A stretch of 41,306 bases of DNA, taken from Collinsella aerofaciens (GTDB lineage: Bacteria > Actinomycetota > Coriobacteriia > Coriobacteriales > Coriobacteriaceae). The notes under the pieces are model-generated. The model was not told where the DNA came from, ran no database searches, and saw only the letters and a list, made by a program, of their open reading frames with translations. Of the stretch, positions 7,192-14,899 are shown piece after piece. Numbering within the stretch: the stretch's first letter is position 1; every line of letters begins with the position of its first letter. The translations under genes were made by a program, and so were the position numbers. The DNA is taken from assembly GCF_018785245.1 (NCBI RefSeq), contig NZ_WQPL01000013.1:1-41306 (forward strand), given 5' to 3'.

Positions 7192-9222
7192 CTACAGCTC
7201 GTTGGCTGCGTGATACGCCGTGCGAATGGCGCTCGCAATGTCGGCGGTGCGCTCACCCGAGCAGTCGCCCACGCAGGTCACGGGCACCGTCACGCCATCC
7301 AGGTCAAACGCGTTGGCCTTGGAGCCCACGGCCATCACCACGTAATCGCAGGCGATCTTCACCGGCTCCTCGGCGCCGTCCTCGGTGGTGCTAACAGCCT
7401 CCACGCCCTCGTCGGTAATGGCGGTCAGGCGGGTCTTCACGTGCTGCTCCACGTTGTGCTCGGCAAAGTCGCTCATGATCAGCGGCAGAATGGTCTCGGA
7501 CTCGCCCGCGGCAATCTTGTCGAGCATCTCCACGATCGCCACCTCGCAGCCGTGCTGCAGCAGGTACTCGGCAGTCTCGGTGCCCACCAGGCCACCGCCA
7601 ATGACGGCGACGCGGCCCGTAAGCTCCACCTTGCCGGCCAGCACGTCCCAGCTCGAGACGACCTTGTCCGAATCGGCGCCCGGAACGGGAATGACCACGT
7701 CGTGTGCGCCCACAGCCACAATCGCGGCGTCGGCGGCGTTGAGGTCCTCAGCGGTAGCGGCATGGTTGAGCTCAACCTTCACACCCAGACCGGGCAGAAT
7801 CTTCTCGTAATACTCGACCGAGCGCATGATCTCGTCCTTGCGCGGGGGCGCGGCCGCCAGCACAATCTGGCCGCCCAGATGGTCGCTCGCCTCGTAGACG
7901 GTCACGTCGTAGCCGCGCTTGGCCGCCACGCGCGCGGCCTCCAGGCCGGCGATGCCGCCGCCCACCACGGCAATCTTCTTGTCGCCCTCGCCCGGCTTAA
8001 TGGCGATGGTCGCCTCGTCGCCGTTCTCGGCGTTGAGCACGCACGAAATGTACTTGCGGTTTTGAATCGCGTCGACGCAACCCTTGTTGCAGTTGAGGCA
8101 CTCGCGGATGGGCTCACCCGTGGCGGCCTTCAGCGCAATGTCGGGGTCGCACATGAGCGAGCGGCCGTAGGCGATGATGTCGGCCGCGCCGTCTTCCAGA
8201 ATCTTCTCGCCGGCCTCGACCGAGACAACACGGCCCACGGTTGCCACCGGCACGGAGACCAGGGCCTTGACGCGCTCGGCCACGGGCAGCGTCCAGTTGT
8301 AGGGCATGGCGCCCATGGGCGGAATGGTGTCGCCCATGTTGCCGGTGTGGTTGGCCTGTGCGACCTGGATCATGTCGATGCCCGCGCCCTCAAGCAGCTT
8401 GGCAAACTCGCAGGCCTCGTCGGGCTGCAGGCCGCCCTTGCCGCGCGGCGTGCCGTCGGGGTTCTCCATAATCACGGGGAGTTTGTACTCCACCATCAGC
8501 TGCGGCGCGGCTTCCTTAATGGCAGCGACGACCTCCAGCGCGTAGCGAACGCGGTTCTCGAACGAGCCACCGTACTCGTCGGTGCGCTGGTTGAGGATGG
8601 CCGAGCACAGCGAACCCACCAAGCGGTCGCCGTGGACCTCGATGGCGTCGATGCCGGCCTGCTGCGCGCGAGCGGCCGAGGCAGCGATGGCCTCCTTGAT
8701 CTGGGTGAGCTGCTCTACGCTCGCCTCGTTCACAAAGTGCTGCATGTCGTGATGCAGCTTGGCGTAGGCCTGGTTGCGGATCTCGTTGGACTCGGCCATC
8801 TTGGCGGCAAAGGTCTCCTCGTCGCCGGCGGCCTTGGCCTCCTGCGCGGCCTTGGCGGCGGCCATGGAACCCATGACCATGCGGCCGACACCGGGCACGT
8901 CGTACTCGGGGTGGAACAGCTGCAGCGCGACCTTGGCACCGTGCTTGTGGACGGCATCGGCCAGCGCCTTAAACGTGGGGATCTGGGCGTCGGTTGCCAG
9001 CTTGGGCGTGGGGCTTGCGGTCATGACGGGAGCAACGTCGCCGATGACGATGTAGCTCACGCCGCCACGGGCCAGGCGCTCGTAAAAAGCCAGGCTGCGC
9101 TCGCCAATGGAGCCGTCGCGCTCCTCGTAGCCGGTGGTCAACGGCGGGAACATAATGCGGTTCTTGAGCTCAAGGGGGCCAACCGTAATGGGCTGGAGCA
9201 GCTTGGATGCAGGTGCGGTCAT
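7192..9222 (-). CDS. OYE-family NADH:flavin oxidoreductase / FAD-Fe-S enoate reductase
   Basis: This 676-residue protein has the 2,4-dienoyl-CoA reductase (FadH) / BaiCD-BaiH layout. Residues 1-~370 form an FMN-binding TIM barrel. A cysteine cluster ECLNCNKGC with a further Cys in ISCVLN binds one [4Fe-4S]. Residues ~400-676 form an FAD/NAD(P) domain with two dinucleotide folds, VVGGGIAGLEAA and VIGGGLVGTETA. The predicted reaction is NAD(P)H-dependent reduction of a C=C bond in an enoate, steroid or CoA ester. The exact substrate cannot be told. The ATG follows AGAGGA by 8 bases. In gut Actinobacteria such enzymes act on bile acids, steroids or drugs, but that is only family knowledge. The gene is monocistronic with its own terminator. 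Confidence 0.85.
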   Translation of the reverse strand: MTAPASKLLQPITVGPLELKNRIMFPPLTTGYEERDGSIGERSLAFYERLARGGVSYIVIGDVAPVMTASPTPKLATDAQIPTFKALADAVHKHGAKVALQLFHPEYDVPGVGRMVMGSMAAAKAAQEAKAAGDEETFAAKMAESNEIRNQAYAKLHHDMQHFVNEASVEQLTQIKEAIAASAARAQQAGIDAIEVHGDRLVGSLCSAILNQRTDEYGGSFENRVRYALEVVAAIKEAAPQLMVEYKLPVIMENPDGTPRGKGGLQPDEACEFAKLLEGAGIDMIQVAQANHTGNMGDTIPPMGAMPYNWTLPVAERVKALVSVPVATVGRVVSVEAGEKILEDGAADIIAYGRSLMCDPDIALKAATGEPIRECLNCNKGCVDAIQNRKYISCVLNAENGDEATIAIKPGEGDKKIAVVGGGIAGLEAARVAAKRGYDVTVYEASDHLGGQIVLAAAPPRKDEIMRSVEYYEKILPGLGVKVELNHAATAEDLNAADAAIVAVGAHDVVIPVPGADSDKVVSSWDVLAGKVELTGRVAVIGGGLVGTETAEYLLQHGCEVAIVEMLDKIAAGESETILPLIMSDFAEHNVEQHVKTRLTAITDEGVEAVSTTEDGAEEPVKIACDYVVMAVGSKANAFDLDGVTVPVTCVGDCSGERTADIASAIRTAYHAANEL

Positions 9223-9274
9223 GGATATTCCTCTCTTGTAGGCGCGACGGCGATGATGCCGTGTAGTTGTCTAG

Positions 9275-9304
9275 AGGATATGGCATGGGGGCACAGCGGC
9301 ACAA
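9275..9304 (-). promoter_or_regulatory. Possible promoter of the OYE-type reductase
   Basis: On the minus strand TTGTGC and TATCCT are 18 bases apart, with the -10 about 52 bases before the start codon. The match is only moderate. Confidence 0.3.
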
Positions 9305-9362
9305 CGAAAATCGGCGAATATCAGGTGGCGGCAGGTGGATGGGGCGGGGCGGCCCGTCGGTT

Positions 9363-9663
9363 TGTCTCAATCTGTAACAGTTACGCGGCAAAACCGGGTC
9401 TTACTGTTACAGATCGAGACATTCCTCTCGGCCCATCCTCAACAATCTAGATCTGTAACAGCTAGGCCCACTTTTGGCCCCTATCTGTTACAGATCGAGA
9501 CAAACCAAACCCGCCTGCTAGAAAATCTAAATCTGTAACAGTTACTCGGCAAAATCCGTCCCTCGTGTTACAGATTTAGACAAACACGACCCAACCCACC
9601 GGTATATCTCGATCTGTAACACCAAGCCGCCCAAATCGGGTCTAGATGTTACAGATCGAGATT
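9363..9663. repeat. Array 1: four inverted-repeat units, 80-81 bp period
   Basis: Eight arms alternate in orientation. Left arms are like TGTCTCAATCTGTAACA, ending at 9379, 9460, 9540 and 9621. Right arms are like TGTTACAGATCGAGACA, starting at 9405, 9486, 9566 and 9647. The loop between paired arms is exactly 25 bases in all four units, and the spacers between units are 21-22 bases. Unit 3 changes both arms together (TCTAAATCTG with CAGATTTAGA), so its pairing is kept. Loops are partly alike (GTTAC-CGGCAAAA in units 1 and 3), unlike CRISPR spacers. The last arm runs into GAGATTTTG and then GGCCGAGAA. The array lies between the reductase promoter and the terminator of the initiator tRNA. It has no gene and its function is unknown. 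It is the same family as 28092-28311. Confidence 0.85.
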
Positions 9664-9711
9664 TTGTTTGAGAGGCCGAGAATTGGACCGAAAACACAGT
9701 CCCGGAATAAC

Positions 9712-9741
9712 AAAAAAGCTCGCCGGCTAGGCCGACGAGCT
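9712..9741 (-). terminator. Rho-independent terminator after tRNA-fMet
   Basis: On the minus strand AGCTCGTCGG pairs with CCGGCGAGCT (one mismatch) and is followed by six T. It lies 10 bases beyond the CCA end of the tRNA. Confidence 0.85.
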
Positions 9742-9750
9742 GCAAGTTCT

Positions 9751-9827
9751 TGGTCGCGGGGGCAGGATTTGAACCTACGACCTCCGGGTTATGAGCCCGG
9801 CGAGCTACCAGACTGCTCCACCCCGCA
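9751..9827 (-). tRNA. Initiator tRNA-fMet (anticodon CAT), CCA encoded
   Basis: A 77-base cloverleaf can be read on the minus strand. The acceptor is TGCGGGG against CCCCGCG, the D arm is GAGCAG...CTGGTAGCTC, and the anticodon loop is CTCATAA on a stem with three consecutive G-C pairs. The T arm contains GGTTCAAATC, and CCA is encoded in the gene. Two signs mark it as the initiator: the three G-C pairs next to the anticodon loop and the lack of a Watson-Crick 1-72 pair (U1 opposite G72). The U-G form differs from the more usual C-A or C-U. Confidence 0.95.
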
Positions 9828-10024
9828 ATGTCTGGGCGCCTCATGTGCGCAAGAAAGAATACTACGCGGGAGTTCGGTAAGCGGCAAGGAAAATCTCGTA
9901 GAGCATAATTCCTTCATATTTAAAACCCCTCAGCCCCTATCACCGTAAACGAATCGCAGCCGAGCGCCGTCGGCGGCGCGTATACAATGGTGCGCGTCCT
10001 TTTATGCCAACACTGGGAGTAGAC

Positions 10025-10798
10025 ATGCTGCTCGCTATCGATATGGGAAACACGCAGACGGCCATGGGCCTGTTTGACGGAGACGAGCTGGTGCAGTCGT
10101 GGCGTATGCCCACCGACCGCTCCTATACCGCCGACGAGATCCACGTGCGCCTGATGGGTTTCTTTAAGATGTACGGCCTTTCGCTCGATGCGGTCGACGC
10201 AATCGCCTTTGCGGGCGTGGTGCCGCAGCTCTCGCGCGAGTGGCACGCCGTGGCCGACCGCATTGCCGCGGACGCCATCGTCATCGGGCCGCAGACGGCC
10301 GCGGTGACCAAGCTGCGCGCGGCGCGCCCCCAGGCCGTAGGTGCCGATCGCGTCGCCAACGCCGTTGCGGCCGAGACTTTCTACGGCGCGCCGGCAATCG
10401 TGGTGGACTTTGGCACCGCGACCAATATCGACGTCATCGATGAGGACGGTTATTACATTGGCGGAGCGATCGCGCCGGGCATCCGCATCTCCATGGACGC
10501 GCTTGCCGCCCGTGCCGCCAAGCTCGCCAGCGTGCCGCTCGAGGCGCCCGAGCACGCCATCGGCCGCGATACCGAGGAGTGCATCAAGGTCGGCGCCGTA
10601 ACGGGCGCCGCCGCCATGGCTGAGGGCCTGGTCGCGCGCATGAAGCGCGAGCTGGGCCGCGAGGATGCCACCGTTATCGCCACGGGCGGTCTCGCCAGCA
10701 TCGTCGCCGATTCGACCGATGCCTTCGACGTGGTCGACGGACAGCTCACCATCAAGGGTATCTGCGAAATCTACCGCCGCATGCAGGAGCTGGGATAG
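10025..10798 (+). CDS. coaX: Type III pantothenate kinase
   Basis: CoaX phosphorylates pantothenate with ATP, the first step of coenzyme A synthesis. The ASKHA-fold motifs are visible: DMGNTQTAMG at the N-terminus (phosphate loop), GADRVANAVAAE, VVDFGTATNIDVI and GGAIAPGIRIS. Its 257 residues are normal for the family. I chose the ATG at 10025 and not the one at 10004, because GGGAG lies 6-7 bases before it and the protein then begins directly at the first beta strand. A TATACAAT-like -10 lies near 9979. In many bacteria coaX sits beside birA. Here a degenerate birA-like gene follows at 12354-13055, with an ATPase gene placed between. Confidence 0.93.
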   Translation: MLLAIDMGNTQTAMGLFDGDELVQSWRMPTDRSYTADEIHVRLMGFFKMYGLSLDAVDAIAFAGVVPQLSREWHAVADRIAADAIVIGPQTAAVTKLRAARPQAVGADRVANAVAAETFYGAPAIVVDFGTATNIDVIDEDGYYIGGAIAPGIRISMDALAARAAKLASVPLEAPEHAIGRDTEECIKVGAVTGAAAMAEGLVARMKRELGREDATVIATGGLASIVADSTDAFDVVDGQLTIKGICEIYRRMQELG

Positions 10799-10851
10799 GA
10801 CAGGGGCTTAAGTCGAGCACGAGCGCGAGCGGCGAACTAGGCAACGCATCG

Positions 10852-10898
10852 GCCCTATTCCTCAAAATCGAAAGATTTTCAGTTTTGAGGAATAGGGC
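10852..10898. repeat. CCTATTCCTCAAAA hairpin, copy 1
   Basis: Sixteen-base arms (10852-10867 and 10883-10898) pair perfectly around a 15-base loop. The same sequence recurs at 12128-12168 and 12213-12255, so the three copies bracket the ATPase gene. Copy 1 lies 7 bases beyond that gene's stop codon and may act as its terminator, although no T-run follows. Confidence 0.7.
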
Positions 10899-10904
10899 TT
10901 TCTG

Positions 10905-12101
10905 CTAGGCCTCGTCGCACAGCCACCTCGCCAGGTCCACGATCTGCACCCCATTGCGGTCCGTGGCCTCGTGATGCGTGCGGGCGAGAATCATCTTGGG
11001 GTACGCGTCGCCAATGCTCAGCAGTGGTGAAATCTCGCGTTCAAATGTCTTATCCGAGCTGATGTCGTCGCTCACCTGAATGTAGAGCTTCTCGCTTCGC
11101 TTGATTGCTACAAAGTCTATTTCCTTTTTATAGAGCACGCCGACGTATACCTCGTATCCGCGGCGCAGCAGCTCGATTGCCACCATGTTCTCGTATACGC
11201 GTCCCCAATCCATATCACGTGTACCGAGCAGCGCGTATTTGAACGCGTGGTCTGCCAGGTAATACTTCTCGCCGCTCTTAAGGTATTTTTTGCCGCGGAT
11301 GTCGTACCGACGAACTTTATAGAAGGCAAACGCATCGCACAGGCACCCCATGTACGTGCCGACCGTCTTGTTCGTTATCTTTAGCCCATCCGCGTTCAAA
11401 ATATCCGTAATGTTACGTGCCGACGTTATGTTGGATACGTTGTCCATCATGTAATCGGCAATGCGCAGCAGCGCCGATTCGTTTCTCACGTTATGCCGCT
11501 GCACGATATCTCTCACGATGAGCGTTTTGAAGACATTGGAGAGATATTGATAACGCTGCTCCTGCAGTGGATAAGGGTAGGAGCCGGACATACCGCCGGT
11601 TCTCGCGTACTCATCGAAGTCGCGGTCGACCTCGCCCTCGTCGCCATAGAGTCGATACTCCTCAAACGAGAATGGGAAAACCTCGATCTCAAACGTACGC
11701 CCCGTAAAGAGCGTCGACAGATCGCTCGACAGCAAAAAGGCATTCGATCCGGTAATGAATATGTCGTACTGCTCGGATGCGTGGAGGCTGTTGATCGCAC
11801 GCTCAAAACCGTCGCACATCTGAACTTCATCGATAAGCAGAAAGTTTTGTTTGCCGGACACTCGATGCTCTTTTACATAGGCGAGCAGCGCGTGATACTC
11901 GAGCAGATTCTCGAACTCATCGAGGTTGTAGTTGATATGGATGACATTCGAATTGGACAGATTTGCCTCCACGTAATCGCGGAGGGCCTCGAGCAATTTT
12001 GATTTACCGCTACGACGGATGCCCGTGATGACCTTGATGTCCGGCACGCCAATAAGGCTCGTCAACGTGTCCATATATGACGTTCTATTGATGAGTTTCA
12101 T
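10905..12101 (-). CDS. AAA-type ATPase with DUF4143 C-terminal domain
   Basis: The protein has 398 residues. Walker A is GIRRSGKS near residue 27, Walker B is FLLIDEVQ near residue 92, and a sensor-like strand is FITGSN. This is followed by FPFSFEEY and, near the C-terminus, YENMVAIELLRRGYEVYVG...EIDFVAI. This is the standard layout of the AAA_14/DUF4143 family, whose function is poorly known; members often sit in mobile or variable positions. GC content is lower than in its neighbours. It interrupts the coaX/birA-like neighbourhood and is flanked by three copies of one hairpin, which suggests later acquisition. The C-terminal DUF4143 part is thought to be nuclease-like, but no role can be assigned here. 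Confidence 0.85.
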   Translation of the reverse strand: MKLINRTSYMDTLTSLIGVPDIKVITGIRRSGKSKLLEALRDYVEANLSNSNVIHINYNLDEFENLLEYHALLAYVKEHRVSGKQNFLLIDEVQMCDGFERAINSLHASEQYDIFITGSNAFLLSSDLSTLFTGRTFEIEVFPFSFEEYRLYGDEGEVDRDFDEYARTGGMSGSYPYPLQEQRYQYLSNVFKTLIVRDIVQRHNVRNESALLRIADYMMDNVSNITSARNITDILNADGLKITNKTVGTYMGCLCDAFAFYKVRRYDIRGKKYLKSGEKYYLADHAFKYALLGTRDMDWGRVYENMVAIELLRRGYEVYVGVLYKKEIDFVAIKRSEKLYIQVSDDISSDKTFEREISPLLSIGDAYPKMILARTHHEATDRNGVQIVDLARWLCDEA

Positions 12102-12127
12102 TGGGGCCTCCTCGCGGTCTTTTATCG

Positions 12128-12168
12128 CTATTCCTCAAAATTGAAAAATTTTCAGTTTTGAGGAATAG
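12128..12168. repeat. CCTATTCCTCAAAA hairpin, copy 2
   Basis: CTATTCCTCAAAA (12128-12140) pairs with TTTTGAGGAATAG (12156-12168). It lies 26 bases upstream of the ATPase start codon, so it may also affect that gene's leader. Confidence 0.7.
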
Positions 12169-12212
12169 GCTCTATAGCGAATATACCTCGCGAAAGACCG
12201 AGCTGCCTTAAT

Positions 12213-12255
12213 CCTATTCCTCAAAAACGAAAATTTTTCAGTTTTGAGGAATAGG
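12213..12255. repeat. CCTATTCCTCAAAA hairpin, copy 3
   Basis: CCTATTCCTCAAAA (12213-12226) pairs with TTTTGAGGAATAGG (12242-12255). It is the second copy in tandem upstream of the ATPase, 85 bases from copy 2. Loop sequences differ slightly between the copies. Confidence 0.7.
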
Positions 12256-12286
12256 GCGCTGGCAACCCATTCCCCAGATAGGCGAA

Positions 12287-12314
12287 ACCCTCCCCGGCAC
12301 AGGCCGAGGAGGGT
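12287..12314 (-). terminator. Possible terminator of the birA-like gene
   Basis: ACCCTCCCCGGC pairs with GCCGAGGAGGGT with one mismatch. On the minus strand only TTTCG follows, so termination would be weak. Confidence 0.45.
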
Positions 12315-12353
12315 CTTGTTGTCATGTCTATCTTTGGGCGCGAACGCCCCGCG

Positions 12354-13055
12354 CTACAGCCCGCGAATTCGTACGGCCTCGGGCGGAAACTCCTGCTCGC
12401 CGGCATCGGTCTTAATGGTCGCGCGGCCCCAGATGTCCAGGCCTGCAAACACACCGACCGCAAGCGGCAGGCCGTTGGGCGACACCGCCGCAACTTGGCG
12501 GCCCAGCAGCGGCACCATGTCGAAGTACTCGCCCAGCACGGGAGCCAGCGGCCCTGCGGCGCCTTGCGGCGTGTTGGCAACAACCGCCCAAGCGTCCACG
12601 CGGGCCAGCACGGCGGCGGCCAGCGTCTCGACCAGCGCTTCGTCAGCCACGTCCACACCAAGCTCGCCCAGCGCCGAACGCTCAATATCCACCGTCACGG
12701 CACCGAACATGCCCGCAGCAGCGGCACCGCCGTTCACGGCAACACGCGCGAGCGACGTCTCAAACGCAGGCGCACCGCACACGATATCGCTCGGCCACTG
12801 GATACCCACCTTACCGGCAAGGCCCAACCCCGGCGTCGAAGCCGTGCCCACGAGCGCGTCCATCATGCCCATCGCAGCCACAAACGGCAGGCCGTGGAAG
12901 GCATGCATGTTCACGTCCGGGCGCACGATCAGCGAAAACGTCAGCGAAGCATCGCCCGCGCTCCAAGCGCACCAGCCCGCGGACGCACCCTCGCGGCCCG
13001 CGTCGCGCGCGGCGTCAAGCTCGGTACCGGCGACAACAGCATTCATCTCGATCAT
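12354..13055 (-). CDS. Degenerate biotin-protein-ligase-fold protein
   Basis: This 233-residue protein follows the biotin protein ligase (BirA) order. LTFSLIVRP and VGIQWPSDIV match the family strands LxFSLLLRP and VGIKWPND(I/L), and a C-terminal SH3-like part (LLGRQVAAVSPNG...GVFAGLDIWGRATIKT) is present. The biotin-loop motif GRGRRGR is missing: the stretch before the first strand reads EGASAGWCAWSAGDAS. The Lys of KWPND is Gln, and the catalytic KLAGIL motif is not seen. It is probably not a normal biotin ligase and may be a pseudo-enzyme. The start codon directly follows the stop of folP-folK (TAGATG), so it is translationally coupled to that gene. No N-terminal repressor HTH is present. 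Confidence 0.6.
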   Translation of the reverse strand: MIEMNAVVAGTELDAARDAGREGASAGWCAWSAGDASLTFSLIVRPDVNMHAFHGLPFVAAMGMMDALVGTASTPGLGLAGKVGIQWPSDIVCGAPAFETSLARVAVNGGAAAAGMFGAVTVDIERSALGELGVDVADEALVETLAAAVLARVDAWAVVANTPQGAAGPLAPVLGEYFDMVPLLGRQVAAVSPNGLPLAVGVFAGLDIWGRATIKTDAGEQEFPPEAVRIRGL

Positions 13056-14804
13056 CTACATACGCCCCAATTCGCCCACGATATGGCCCACGCGGTCCTC
13101 GGGCTCCTTGACCTCGACACCGTTGTAGCGGAAGAACCGCGCCGGGTCGTGCATCAGGTCCTCGAGCGGCACCAGCACAAAGTCGCGCTCGCCAATGAGA
13201 GGATGCGGCAGGCGCAGCTTTTTGCCGCCGTGAGTCTCGCCGTCCATCCACAGCAGGTCCAGGTCGATGGTGCGCGGACCGTTGGCCTTGGCCTTTTTGG
13301 AGCGGTCGCGCCCAAGCTCGGCCTCGATCTTCATGAGCTCGTCAAGCAGCACCAGCGGCGCCAGCTCGGTCTTGATCTCGATGACGGCGTTGGCAAACGC
13401 GTCCTGGCGCGTCTCGTAGGCCGGCTCGCTCTCGTAGATCTTGGAGGAGTTGGACACGCAGGTGAGCGGAATCTCGGCGATCATGTCGCGCGCGGCGCGG
13501 ATGTTGTCGCAACGATGCCCCAAGTTGGAGCCCACGGCCACAAACGCACGGCGCGGCTGCGGCTTGGCGACGGCCCAGTAACCGTTCAGGAACTGCGCAA
13601 AACCCGCGGCGTCGTGCACGCGCACGATGTTGGCACCGGCCTGGATGGCGCCCAGGCACACGCCAAACGTGGCGGCATCGCGCGCGGCGGCCTCGGTCAC
13701 GCCCGAGACAGCACCCACAAAACGCTTGCGCGACACGGCGCACATGAGCGGATAGCCCAGTGACGCCATCTTGGCAGTCTCACGCTGGATGACGATGTCC
13801 TCGTTAGCCGACTTACCAAAGCCCGGGCCAGGATCGATGCAGATGCGGTCGCGCGACACGCCGGCATGGATGAGTGTGCGGGCCTGGTCGGACAGAAAGC
13901 CCATGACGCGGCGCATGATGGGCGCCGAATCGGGCAGGGTAAAGCGGCGGAGCTGAGAGGTGGGCACGTAGGCCTCCTCGCGGCGGGCGCTGCGGCGCAT
14001 CATGGCGGCCAGGCGGTCATTGGACTCCGATGCGGCCTCGGTGGCCTCGGGCGCGGCCTCGGGCGCGGGCGCGACGGTCTCGGCGGCAGCAGCCTGCTCG
14101 GCGGCCGGCGTCTCCTGCCCCAGCTCGGTTGCAGGCTCGGACGTGGGCTCCGGCTCGCCAAACGGCAGTGAGGGCTGTACCACACCGCCCGGAAGCTTGG
14201 CCTCAACCTTGGGCTCGCCCAGCAACTTGCCGCGACGGCGACGGGCCGGCTTCTCGGCCTCGCGCGCGGCCTCGGCAGCCGCTTCGCGTGCCTTCTCGGC
14301 AACAAACGCCGCAGCCGAGGTATCGAGCTGCACCGTTGCGTGCGTGCGGGCGGGCGCGGCGACCTCGCCGGCATGCATCACGATGACGCCGCAGGTGCTC
14401 GTCTTAACAAACTCGACCATCTTGGGATCGGTGAAGCCGGTCACGTCGTTGACGATCGAGGCGCCGCAGCGCACGGCCGCCTTGGCAACCGCTACATGAC
14501 GCGTGTCGATCGAGACGATGGCGCCCTCCTTGGCCAGCGCGCGCACCACGGGCAGCACGCGGCGCGCTTCCTCATCGGGGTTGACCGGGGTAAAACCAGG
14601 GCGCGTGGACTCGCCGCCCACGTCGATGATGTCGGCGCCGGCGTCGAGCATCGCCAGGCCGTACTCGATGGCGGCATCGGGGTCGAAGTGCTCTCCGCCA
14701 TCGCTGAACGAATCGGGCGTCACGTTGAGGACGCCCATGATGCGCGGACGGTCAAAGCTGAGCTCGTACTTTCCGCACCGCCATGTCTTGCTGTCGTTCG
14801 CCAT
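13056..14804 (-). CDS. folP-folK: FolP-FolK fusion with large insertion in the DHPS domain
   Basis: This bifunctional folate enzyme has 582 residues. Residues ~20-415 are dihydropteroate synthase: IMGVLNVTPDSFSDGG (22-37), DVGGESTRPG (61-70), SIDTRH (98-103), SIVNDVTG, ICIDPGPGFGK (321-331) and CAVSRKRFVG. Residues ~419-582 are the pterin pyrophosphokinase FolK: AFVAVGSNLGHR, SEPAY, and GPRTIDLDLLW with LPHPLIGERDFVL. Between residues ~146 and ~294, where other DHPS have about 15 residues, lies an Ala/Glu/Pro-rich low-complexity insert. The start at 14804 has AGGAGG 6 bases upstream; the in-frame ATG at 14810 directly abuts that site. It lies downstream of the sirtuin and is coupled to the birA-like gene. 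Confidence 0.9.
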   Translation of the reverse strand: MANDSKTWRCGKYELSFDRPRIMGVLNVTPDSFSDGGEHFDPDAAIEYGLAMLDAGADIIDVGGESTRPGFTPVNPDEEARRVLPVVRALAKEGAIVSIDTRHVAVAKAAVRCGASIVNDVTGFTDPKMVEFVKTSTCGVIVMHAGEVAAPARTHATVQLDTSAAAFVAEKAREAAAEAAREAEKPARRRRGKLLGEPKVEAKLPGGVVQPSLPFGEPEPTSEPATELGQETPAAEQAAAAETVAPAPEAAPEATEAASESNDRLAAMMRRSARREEAYVPTSQLRRFTLPDSAPIMRRVMGFLSDQARTLIHAGVSRDRICIDPGPGFGKSANEDIVIQRETAKMASLGYPLMCAVSRKRFVGAVSGVTEAAARDAATFGVCLGAIQAGANIVRVHDAAGFAQFLNGYWAVAKPQPRRAFVAVGSNLGHRCDNIRAARDMIAEIPLTCVSNSSKIYESEPAYETRQDAFANAVIEIKTELAPLVLLDELMKIEAELGRDRSKKAKANGPRTIDLDLLWMDGETHGGKKLRLPHPLIGERDFVLVPLEDLMHDPARFFRYNGVEVKEPEDRVGHIVGELGRM

Positions 14805-14826
14805 GAACATCCTCCTAAAATGCCCA

Positions 14827-14854
14827 CGCCGCCGAGCTTGGGGAGCTGGCGGCG
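14827..14854. other. GC-rich hairpin in the folP-folK leader
   Basis: CGCCGCC (14827-14833) pairs with GGCGGCG (14848-14854), with AGCT/AGCT pairing inside. It lies 11 bases before the Shine-Dalgarno AGGAGG of folP-folK and after the sirtuin gene. It could be a terminator or attenuator; only GCATTTTA follows on the minus strand. Confidence 0.35.
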
Positions 14855-14899
14855 GGGTCGCTTTGCACTCAGTCTTTCTATTGTATCCGCGCGCGCGGG

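Noticed and set aside
7210-9450. 746-residue plus-strand open frame
   Set aside because: It is a high-GC antisense shadow of the OYE-type reductase, with no domain and a His/Gly/Leu-biased composition.
9363-9663. CRISPR array
   Set aside because: Arms alternate in orientation, spacers are related to each other, and no cas gene is in the window.
9542-9948. Two ~100-residue frames across the repeat array and tRNA
   Set aside because: They translate the repeat arms and the tRNA; they are not genes.
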